A model generated the notes under the pieces. That model did no database searches and was not told the origin of the DNA. It saw only the letters and a program-made list of their open reading frames with translations. From NCBI GenBank assembly GCA_964468355.1, contig CAYXSV010000039.1, positions 1-18,706 of the forward strand: a DNA stretch of 18,706 nt, read 5' to 3'. This DNA is from CAYSLZ01 sp964468355 (GTDB lineage: Bacteria > Patescibacteriota > Microgenomatia > UBA12405 > JAHJSD01). The position numbers and the translations under genes are program-made. How positions within the stretch are numbered: position 1 is the first letter of the stretch; each line of letters opens with the position of its first letter. Positions 13,443 to 18,706 of the stretch are shown piece after piece.

Positions 13443-14578
13443 AGAAAATTGTTTTTGACGCTAGAATGTACGGCCTTGAACACGCCGGCATCGGCAGGTA
13501 TGTAATGAACCTAGTTCAAAAATTAGGAATACAAAATAGTAAATTTGAAATAATCTTATTGGTAAATAAAAAAAAGCTAAAAAAAATTCGGCGTGATTTA
13601 GGAAACAAATTTAAGTATATTCCGGTTAATTCAAAACATTATTCTTTTTATGAACAAGTCGAAATTCCTTTGGTTTTAAGAAAACTTGATCCTGATTTGG
13701 TTCACTTTCCCCACTTTAACGCTCCAATTCTATGGAGAAAAGATTTCGTCGTCACTATCCACGACTTGATTAAACACTATTTTACCGGCGTTAATACAAC
13801 AACCAGATCAAAATTGTTTTATTGGCTTAAACATCTCGGTTATAAAATTCAAGTGAATCATGCTTTACACCATTCAAAAATAATCTTTGTTCCTTCAAAT
13901 TTTTGGAAAGAAAGACTAAGAAATGATTTTGGAGTCAGAAAGTCCAAAATAATAGTTACTCCGGAAGCAATTGACCCGATTTATTTAAAAAAATATCCAC
14001 TTAAAACAAACCAGGAGCGTAAACAAATTTTAAAGAAATATCAATTAAAACGGCCGTATTTAATCTATACCGGTAGTGTTTACCCCCATAAAAATGTAAA
14101 AGTAATATTTAAAGCGCTGAAAAAGATGCCTGAAGTTCAGCTTGGCATTGCCTGCAGCAGAAATGTTTTTACCGATAGAGTTGAAAAAGAAGCGGAAAAA
14201 ATAGGTTTAGCTGAACAAGTTAAATTTTTAGGGTTTGTTCCGGATGAGGATTTAATTGAACTTTATAAATCAGCCCTGGCGATGGTCCATCCATCTTTAA
14301 TGGAAGGATTTTGGCTGTCCGGATTAGAAGCGATGACAGTCGGCTGTCCGGTTATTGTTTCTAACGCTTCATGCTTACCGGAAATTTATGAAAAATCGGT
14401 TTTGTATTTTGATCCCTATGACAGCGACCAACTTTTACTACGGGTAAAAGAATTAACTGAAAATAAGGATCTAAGAATAAAAATGATTGATCAGGGAAAA
14501 AAACAAGTAAAAAAATACTCATGGGATGTAACTGCAAAACTAACCTTAGAAGGTTATCAAAAAGCATTAAAAGATTGA
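13439..14578 (+). CDS. GT4 family glycosyltransferase with altered donor motif
   Basis: A 379-residue GT-B enzyme. The N-terminal half has IVFDARMYGLEHAGIGRYV, PDLVHFPHFNAPIL and VVTIHDLIKHYF; the C-terminal half has YTGSVYPHKNVKVIFKAL and LMEGFWLSGLEAMTVGCP. The two catalytic-region glutamates of E-x7-E are kept (E289, E297), but the usual EGFGLP-type loop reads EGFWLS, with Gly and Pro replaced by Trp and Ser. This may alter the donor pocket; an inactive enzyme is less likely since the rest is well kept. Residues 31-38 (IQNSKFEI) look like a decayed heptamer array. It overlaps the preceding gene by 4 bases (ATGA). Confidence 0.86.
   Translation: MKKIVFDARMYGLEHAGIGRYVMNLVQKLGIQNSKFEIILLVNKKKLKKIRRDLGNKFKYIPVNSKHYSFYEQVEIPLVLRKLDPDLVHFPHFNAPILWRKDFVVTIHDLIKHYFTGVNTTTRSKLFYWLKHLGYKIQVNHALHHSKIIFVPSNFWKERLRNDFGVRKSKIIVTPEAIDPIYLKKYPLKTNQERKQILKKYQLKRPYLIYTGSVYPHKNVKVIFKALKKMPEVQLGIACSRNVFTDRVEKEAEKIGLAEQVKFLGFVPDEDLIELYKSALAMVHPSLMEGFWLSGLEAMTVGCPVIVSNASCLPEIYEKSVLYFDPYDSDQLLLRVKELTENKDLRIKMIDQGKKQVKKYSWDVTAKLTLEGYQKALKD
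13529..13549 (+). repeat. Decayed heptamer array in a GT4 gene
   Basis: ATACAAA, ATAGTAA, ATTTGAA. DNA identity between units is low, but the encoded IQNSKFEI is nearly the VQNSKFKI of the clear array at 7624-7658, suggesting common origin with nucleotide decay. Confidence 0.45.
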
Positions 14579-14583
14579 GGTTT

Positions 14584-15627
14584 ATGAAAGTTGCAATTGT
14601 TTATGATTGGGTTAATCGAAATAGAGGCGGGGCAGAAAAAGTGCTTCTTGCACTTAATCAAATTTGGCCGAAAGCACCGCTTTATACTTCTGTTTATAAC
14701 TCCAAAACTGTTCAATGGGCAGATAAATTTCCGGAGGTGAAGACAAGCTTTGTTAACTCCCTACCGGTGTCAAAAAGACAAGCTTTTTGGTATTATCCAT
14801 TGATTATTATTGGCTTTGAGCAATTTGATTTTGATGAGTTTGATTTAGTAATTTCGGTTACCACCGGCCCGGCCAAGGCGATTATTACCAAACCCGAAAC
14901 TAAACATATTTGCTACTGTTTAACTCCACCCCGAGGTATTTATAACAAAAGGTCGCTTGGACTTAACCTGCTTCAAAAACAAGACTTTATTATTGGTCAA
15001 AGGCCGGATATGTATGTTGCAACCTGCAACAATGTGGCTGAACGAATAAAAAAACACTATGATAGAAATTCCAAAGTTGTTTATCCCGGAATCAATCTGA
15101 ATAAGTTTAATTTAAATCCTAACCAGAAATCAAAAGATTATTATTTAATTGTTTCACGGTTGGTGCCTTATAAAAAAGTCGGGTTGGCAGTAAGGGCTTT
15201 TAATCAGCTAGGATGGCCGTTAAAAATTGTCGGCAAGGGGAGAGCAGAACTTAAACTTAAATTATCCTCCGGGAAAAATATTCAATTCCTCGGTGATGTC
15301 AGCGACCAGGAATTAGTCAAACTTTACCAAGAGTGTAAGGCGGTTATCTTTCCTCAGGAAGAAGATTTTGGTTTAGTACCAATTGAAGCCCAGGCCTGCG
15401 GCCGGCCGGTAATCGCTTTTAAATCCGGGGGAGCACTGGAAACAATAATTCCCGGTAAAACAGGTGAATTTTTTTCGCCTCAAACAACCAATGCTTTAAT
15501 TAAAAAATTGAAAAGTGTTAACCCAAAAAGTTATTCACCGAAGGCATGCCGCCAAAATGCAGAAAATTTTTCAGTTAAAAAATTCAAGAAAGATTTTTAT
15601 AACCTTATCTCTTCTCTCAAAATTTAA
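14584..15627 (+). CDS. WbaZ-like GT4 mannosyltransferase
   Basis: A 347-residue GT-B enzyme close to the WbaZ-type GT4 subgroup (O-antigen mannosyltransferases). Shared features are MKVAIVYDWVNRNRGGAEKV, APLYTSVYNS, FEQFDFDEFDLVISV, ITKPETKHICYCLTPPR and the donor site FPQEEDFGLVPIEAQACG. ATG 14584 is chosen over an earlier in-frame start at 14521 because the family begins exactly at MKVAIVYDW and because a GAGG ribosome site (14577-14580) precedes it, though only three bases away. It should transfer a sugar, quite possibly mannose from GDP-mannose, to the lipid-linked glycan; this fits the guanylyltransferase-like gene of block 3. Last gene of block 2, converging with PaaX-like gene 2; the palindrome at 15620-15651 covers its stop. 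Confidence 0.87.
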   Translation: MKVAIVYDWVNRNRGGAEKVLLALNQIWPKAPLYTSVYNSKTVQWADKFPEVKTSFVNSLPVSKRQAFWYYPLIIIGFEQFDFDEFDLVISVTTGPAKAIITKPETKHICYCLTPPRGIYNKRSLGLNLLQKQDFIIGQRPDMYVATCNNVAERIKKHYDRNSKVVYPGINLNKFNLNPNQKSKDYYLIVSRLVPYKKVGLAVRAFNQLGWPLKIVGKGRAELKLKLSSGKNIQFLGDVSDQELVKLYQECKAVIFPQEEDFGLVPIEAQACGRPVIAFKSGGALETIIPGKTGEFFSPQTTNALIKKLKSVNPKSYSPKACRQNAENFSVKKFKKDFYNLISSLKI

Positions 15628-15651
15628 TTGAACATATGTTTAATTAAATTT
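15620..15651 (+). repeat. 32-bp near-perfect palindrome, downstream copy
   Basis: Reads AAATTTAATTGAACAT then ATGTTTAATTAAATTT. It equals its own reverse complement at 30 of 32 positions and is identical base for base to 16366-16397. It lies between the ends of two convergent genes, covering the stop of the WbaZ-like gene. A short T-run follows (to 15653), so it may also act as a terminator. Confidence 0.93.
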
Positions 15652-15654
15652 TTG

Positions 15655-16332
15655 TCACCAGTCGAACTTATTCTCTATAAAAGTTTCAAATATGTCTTCT
15701 AAAGGCCAATTTTGGGGCAATAAGTCTTGAGGTACTTTTGGGTGTTCAATTATTAAATCCCAAAATCTCTTTTGTAATGATTTAGTTAAATTTTTTGTTT
15801 CTTCAAGTTTAGAATTCCAATCTCTAGCTTTTTCTTGCCATTTTTCGATTTCCCATTTTTCTTTAACTAATTCTTTTGGATTTATCCGTCCAATTCTTCC
15901 TTCAATTACTGTCAGGTAATCAGTATCACCGATTTGTTTATCCAATTCTTTTATTTTTTTATTTAACGGCAAAGGAGAAAACCAAACGGATCTTTGAAAA
16001 AATTTAAAGTCCCATTCCTTTAATCGACGGCGAATTATGTTCCTAATTGTATTATGTTCTGTAGGAATATCAAAAAGGATAAATCTCCATTTTTTATCCC
16101 AAGGTTTTTTTATAAGCTTTAAAATAGAATCTGGTTTTTGTTTAAACGACAAATCAGGGTTTAATATGCCTTTTTTAACAAAATAAGATGAAGTTGAATC
16201 AATACCAGCATACAACCAATCTTCTATATTTGTTCCTTTTCTCGGATTTTTATCAAAATAATCTGAAAAGATAATAAGCAAATCTTCTATAGTATAAAGA
16301 GTCTGAATTAATCGAGATTGCCTTTTTCTCAT
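15655..16332 (-). CDS. PaaX-family protein with Cas2-like domain (copy 2)
   Basis: A 225-residue protein. Residues 1-75 look like a winged-helix domain (TLYTIEDLLIIFSDYF, DSTSSYFVKKGIL). Residues 80-145 form a Cas2-like ferredoxin unit (KKWRFILFDIPTEHNTIR with Asp88, then KFFQRSVWFSPLP and DYLTVIEGRI). A charged helical part follows, ending EHPKVPQDLLPQNWPLEDIF, a good match to the DPxLPxxLLPxxWPG tail of PaaX. The full three-part PaaX layout is therefore kept, at a shorter length than typical PaaX (about 300). PaaX is a repressor; a nuclease role for the Cas2-like part has no direct support. The palindrome abutting its -35 suggests autoregulation. It runs opposite to all neighbours. Confidence 0.82.
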   Translation of the reverse strand: MRKRQSRLIQTLYTIEDLLIIFSDYFDKNPRKGTNIEDWLYAGIDSTSSYFVKKGILNPDLSFKQKPDSILKLIKKPWDKKWRFILFDIPTEHNTIRNIIRRRLKEWDFKFFQRSVWFSPLPLNKKIKELDKQIGDTDYLTVIEGRIGRINPKELVKEKWEIEKWQEKARDWNSKLEETKNLTKSLQKRFWDLIIEHPKVPQDLLPQNWPLEDIFETFIENKFDW

Positions 16333-16338
16333 TATTTA

Positions 16339-16367
16339 TTATTATTCCATAAGACGATTTATGTCAA
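16339..16367 (-). promoter_or_regulatory. Promoter of PaaX-like gene 2, overlapping the palindrome
   Basis: On the minus strand: consensus TTGACA (16367-16362), a 17-base spacer, and TAATAA (16344-16339). Only six bases separate the -10 from the ATG at 16332, so the mRNA should be leaderless. The first two bases of the -35 are the last two of the palindrome at 16366-16397, a classic operator position. Confidence 0.7.
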
Positions 16368-16397
16368 ATTTAATTGAACATATGTTTAATTAAATTT
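16366..16397 (+). repeat. 32-bp near-perfect palindrome, upstream copy (possible operator)
   Basis: Identical to 15620-15651. It lies between divergent promoters: it touches the -35 of PaaX-like gene 2 on one side and ends 24 bases before the extended -10 of the guanylyltransferase-like gene on the other. Binding here could control both transcription units. Confidence 0.93.
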
Positions 16398-16420
16398 AGG
16401 TTTTTTTGGATTGTGGTTTA

Positions 16421-16429
16421 TGGTATAGT
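16421..16429 (+). promoter_or_regulatory. Extended -10 promoter of block 3
   Basis: TGGTATAGT (TGn plus TATAGT) with a T-rich region about 17 bases upstream instead of a clear -35. The ATG at 16442 follows 12 bases after the -10, without a Shine-Dalgarno site. Confidence 0.55.
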
Positions 16430-16441
16430 AAAATCAATATT

Positions 16442-17515
16442 ATGAACCCGGTAATTATGTGCGGCGGAATCGGAACTAAAATGTGGCCGATGAGCCGTAA
16501 AAAACTACCCAAGCATTTTGTGCCCCTCTTTGAAGGTAAGTCGCTGTTTCAACTTAACGTTGAATCTTTAACCAAGCTTTTTCCATACGAAAAGATTTTT
16601 GTTCAAACTAATTTGGAACAAAAATCTTTGGTTAATGAACAAGCTCCAAAAATTCCCGAAAAAAATATTTTTATTGAACCGGAATTACGCAACCACGGAC
16701 CGGCAACTGGATTCATGGCCGCTAAACTTTATAAACTTGATCCTGACGAACCATTTGTACTTGTCCAAGCCGATGTTTTGCGACGGCCTGAAAACCTTTT
16801 TCTAGAAACAATAAAAGAAATAGAAAATTTAATTTTAAAAGAAAAAAAGCTAGTTACCGGCGGACTAAGACCTGATTACGCTATTATGGGAGTTGATTAT
16901 TTGATAGCCCATGATAATCCGGTTAAACACAATAGTATAAATTTTTACAAAATGGAAAAATGGCTGGGCAGAGATTCAAAGGAAGGTGTTGAAAAGTATT
17001 TAGAAAATAAAGCGGTTTTCACACACGCCAACCACTACGCCTGGACGCCAAAACTTATGTTGGAAGCTATCGAAAAACATAAACCAGATTGGTACATTCC
17101 ACTGACAAAAATGATTAAAGCTTTTGGCACCGATAACGAGAAAGAAATGGTTAAAGAAGAGTATTCTAAAATGCCCAAAGGCCCGATTGAAGAAGTTACA
17201 AAGTTAGTTTTGGAAGATGGATACGTTTTTGAAGCACCATTTGAATGGATTGATTTCGGCACTTGGGAATCACTAGCCAATTATTTCAGGATCCACCAAA
17301 AAGAACGTCTTTTACCGGATGAAACAGTCCAAATAGATTCTAGGAATTGTTTCCTAAAGCTGCCGAAAGGAAAGTTCGGAGCAACAATCGGCGTCCAGGA
17401 TTTGGTTATTGTTGACAGCGGCGACGCTTTGCTTGTCTGCCACAAAGACAAAACCGGAGAAGTGGGTAGAGTTGTTGATCAGCTTAAAGAAACCAAGAAG
17501 GATAATTTATTATGA
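16442..17515 (+). CDS. Mannose-1-phosphate guanylyltransferase-like nucleotidyltransferase (diverged)
   Basis: A 357-residue protein. The N-terminal signature GGIGTKMWPMSRKKLPKHF (8-26) corresponds to the GGxGTRLWPxSRxxxPKQF pyrophosphorylase site of ManC/RfbM enzymes, which make GDP-mannose from GTP and mannose-1-phosphate. Also kept are EPELRNHGPATG (79-90), an Asp in VQADVLR (D111) where most have an A-D-H motif, and WIDFGTW (269-275). Unusual points are Lys for the signature Arg, the lost DH pair, and NHYAW in place of the usual N-S/A-G-hydrophobic motif. There is no C-terminal mannose-6-phosphate isomerase domain. ATG 16442 fits the promoter and signature. A related sugar substrate is possible. 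First gene of block 3, with a 4-base overlap to the next. Confidence 0.78.
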   Translation: MNPVIMCGGIGTKMWPMSRKKLPKHFVPLFEGKSLFQLNVESLTKLFPYEKIFVQTNLEQKSLVNEQAPKIPEKNIFIEPELRNHGPATGFMAAKLYKLDPDEPFVLVQADVLRRPENLFLETIKEIENLILKEKKLVTGGLRPDYAIMGVDYLIAHDNPVKHNSINFYKMEKWLGRDSKEGVEKYLENKAVFTHANHYAWTPKLMLEAIEKHKPDWYIPLTKMIKAFGTDNEKEMVKEEYSKMPKGPIEEVTKLVLEDGYVFEAPFEWIDFGTWESLANYFRIHQKERLLPDETVQIDSRNCFLKLPKGKFGATIGVQDLVIVDSGDALLVCHKDKTGEVGRVVDQLKETKKDNLL

Positions 17516-18165
17516 CAGAAAAGGTTTATTTAACAGCGAAAAGAATTATTGATTTGATTCTAACAATTGTCATTGGTCTTATTTTTTTACCGGTGCTTTT
17601 AGTTATTGGGCTGTTGATTAAAATCCACGACGGCGGCCCGATTTTTGCCGATATACCACCCCGGGTCGGTAAAGACGGTAAAAAGTTCCATCTTTATAAA
17701 TTTCGGTCGATGATAGAAAACGCCCACAATATCCTCCGTGAGGATCCGCAATATGCAGAGCTTTACAAGAAGTATAAAGCAAATAGCTATAAGTTGTCCG
17801 TTGATGAAGACCCTCGGATTACTCCAGTCGGCAAATTTATTCGAAAACATTCACTTGACGAGTTCCCCCAATTACTTAATGTTCTTAAAGGCGAGATGAG
17901 CTTAGTCGGACCAAGGGCCTATTATCCTGACGAACTCAAGGCCCAACCGGAAAAATTCCCTCAAGTTAAAAATTTAATTAATGATGTTCTAAGCGTAAAG
18001 CCGGGGATTACGGGTTTATGGCAGGTTTCGGGTAGAAACGATATTGATTTTGATGAGCGGATTAAACTTGACGCTTGCTATGCAAATAAAAAATCGCTAT
18101 TATTTGACTTATGGATATTAATGAAAACACCCTGGGTGGTAGTGACCGGAAAAGGGGCAGAGTAG
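17512..18165 (+). CDS. Initiating sugar-phosphate transferase (bacterial sugar transferase, PglC/WbaP core)
   Basis: A 217-residue monotopic phosphoglycosyl transferase consisting only of the catalytic core. KRIIDLILTIVIG starts the re-entrant membrane helix (about 12-37). Then come GGPIFA (41-46), KFRSM (63-67), the catalytic Asp-Glu pair in SLDEFPQL (D116-E117), GEMSLVGPR (127-135) and KPGITGLWQVSGRN (163-176). It transfers a sugar phosphate from a nucleotide sugar to undecaprenyl phosphate, the committed first step of the pathway. It lacks the extra N-terminal membrane domains of WcaJ/WbaP, so it is PglC-sized. ATGA overlap with the guanylyltransferase-like gene; the next gene begins 55 bases before its stop. 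Confidence 0.93.
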   Translation: MTEKVYLTAKRIIDLILTIVIGLIFLPVLLVIGLLIKIHDGGPIFADIPPRVGKDGKKFHLYKFRSMIENAHNILREDPQYAELYKKYKANSYKLSVDEDPRITPVGKFIRKHSLDEFPQLLNVLKGEMSLVGPRAYYPDELKAQPEKFPQVKNLINDVLSVKPGITGLWQVSGRNDIDFDERIKLDACYANKKSLLFDLWILMKTPWVVVTGKGAE

Positions 18166-18706
18166 CCCTTGACTGGATAAAAAAACATTGGATATTAGTC
18201 GGTCTCGGTATTTTTGGCGGACTTTTAGTCAGTTTTTCACTTGGAATTGGACTTCAGCTTAAAGCGGTTTATGGTCAGGCCCAAGAACTTAAACCGTATT
18301 TTTTTGAAATCAAAAGCGCTGCTGGTCAAAAAAATTTATCCGAACTAAAGGTTAAGATTGAAGAGACAGAATACGAACTGGGCGAATTTAAAAGGCGCTA
18401 CCAAAATCTTTTTTTGATTAAAAACGCGCCTTATCTGCGGAAGTATTATCAAGACGGCGAACACGGTTTAACCGCTCTTGAAGAAGGTTTAGAGGCGGGA
18501 AAAATAGTTGTGTCGGCAGTTGAACCTTACCAGGATTTTTTAGGATTAGAAGAAACAACTGACGGTTCCGAAATTGCCGAAGCGGAAAAAACAGCCGAAG
18601 ACAGAATTGATTTTTTAGTCGAAGGACTGGTAAGCATTAAACCGGAACTTGAAAAAATCAGCCAAAAATTAAATTCTATTTCCGAACACCTTGACGAAAT
18701 TAATCC
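18111..18706 (+). CDS. DUF4012-like membrane protein, N-terminal part (runs off the window)
   Basis: An open frame from ATG 18111 to the window end (198 codons, no stop). A short charged N-terminus (NENTLGGSDRKRGRVALDW) is followed by one membrane segment at about 28-49 and a long outer region rich in helices and charged residues, including LRKYYQDGEHGLTALEEGLE and SAVEPYQDFLG. This resembles the N-terminal region of DUF4012 proteins, often found in polysaccharide clusters of CPR and Gram-positive bacteria, where an enzymatic domain follows. The heptad-like SIKPELEKISQKLNSISEHL suggests a coiled coil. The start lies inside the sugar transferase gene (55-base overlap). No alternative in-frame ATG precedes the membrane helix. 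Confidence 0.62.
   Translation, partial: MDINENTLGGSDRKRGRVALDWIKKHWILVGLGIFGGLLVSFSLGIGLQLKAVYGQAQELKPYFFEIKSAAGQKNLSELKVKIEETEYELGEFKRRYQNLFLIKNAPYLRKYYQDGEHGLTALEEGLEAGKIVVSAVEPYQDFLGLEETTDGSEIAEAEKTAEDRIDFLVEGLVSIKPELEKISQKLNSISEHLDEIN

Larger units (their letters stand above)
15620..16397 (-). other. Candidate repeat-bounded PaaX/Cas2-like cassette 2
   Basis: A 778-bp unit: a minus-strand PaaX-like gene with its own promoter between two exact 32-bp direct repeats, each a near-perfect palindrome. Recombination between the repeats would remove the gene cleanly and leave one palindrome between two plus-strand glycan blocks. It parallels cassette 1. Mobility is inferred; paired operators of an autoregulator are the alternative. 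Confidence 0.45.

Noticed and set aside
14521..14583. Longer N-terminus for the WbaZ-like gene
   Set aside because: The extra 21 residues overlap the previous gene and do not match the family, which starts at MKVAIVYDW.
16599..17280. Alternative frames on both strands within the guanylyltransferase-like gene
   Set aside because: Both are contained in a gene with clear family motifs; nothing supports their translation.
1..18706. Alternative genetic code (UGA recoded)
   Set aside because: TGA ends several well-bounded genes (for example 7461-7463 and 13440-13442) and does not occur inside conserved domains.

Overview
The window reads as a piece of a Candidate Phyla Radiation (Patescibacteria) chromosome, most likely of the Microgenomates group. 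The grounds are A+T-rich DNA, tightly packed co-directional genes with 1-17 base overlaps, few Shine-Dalgarno sites, apparently leaderless starts behind promoters, PaaX/Cas2-like genes and a DUF4012-like gene. TGA is used as an ordinary stop, so this is not a UGA-recoding lineage. The placement is inferred from style; no marker gene is present.

Almost all plus-strand genes build a surface polysaccharide. Block 1 (1-5863) holds the end of a glycosyltransferase, a Wzx-type flippase, a GT-C membrane glycosyltransferase, a small charged protein, two adjacent GT4 enzymes and a membrane-anchored hexapeptide acyltransferase. Block 2 (6888-15627) holds an unknown membrane protein, a GT2 enzyme, an O-antigen polymerase/ligase, a second GT-C enzyme, a GT4, a GT2, a GT4 and a WbaZ-like GT4. 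Block 3 (16442-18706) holds a mannose-1-phosphate guanylyltransferase-like enzyme, a PglC/WbaP-type initiating sugar transferase and the start of a DUF4012-like protein. Together they fit a Wzx/Wzy-style route: sugar activation, loading onto undecaprenyl phosphate, extension by cytosolic GT2/GT4 enzymes, flipping, then polymerisation and decoration outside.

The blocks are separated by two minus-strand genes (5911-6738 and 15655-16332) for PaaX-type proteins with a Cas2-like domain. Each gene is bracketed by direct repeats of its own palindromic sequence: an exact 32-bp AT-rich near-palindrome at 15620-15651 and 16366-16397, and an unrelated GC-richer one at 5871-5922 and 6747-6848. In both, one copy lies about 20 bp past the stop and the other sits next to the -35 region. 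This repeated layout of regulator or Cas2-like gene plus private palindromes is the best candidate here for an undescribed cassette or mobile unit.

A second unusual layer is a set of degenerate arrays of 7-bp repeats scattered through the glycan genes. They encode linkers such as NFQFSNFQFS, TRYQLPTTN and VQNSKFKI. In three arrays a base that departs from the repeat falls exactly where the consensus would give an in-frame stop, and two neighbouring paralogues carry different arrays at the same two protein positions. One array spans both a stop codon and the next gene's start. There is no gene-free stretch longer than 300 bases; the longest, 6739-6887, holds a repeat copy and a promoter. No tRNA, rRNA, CRISPR array or transposase was seen.
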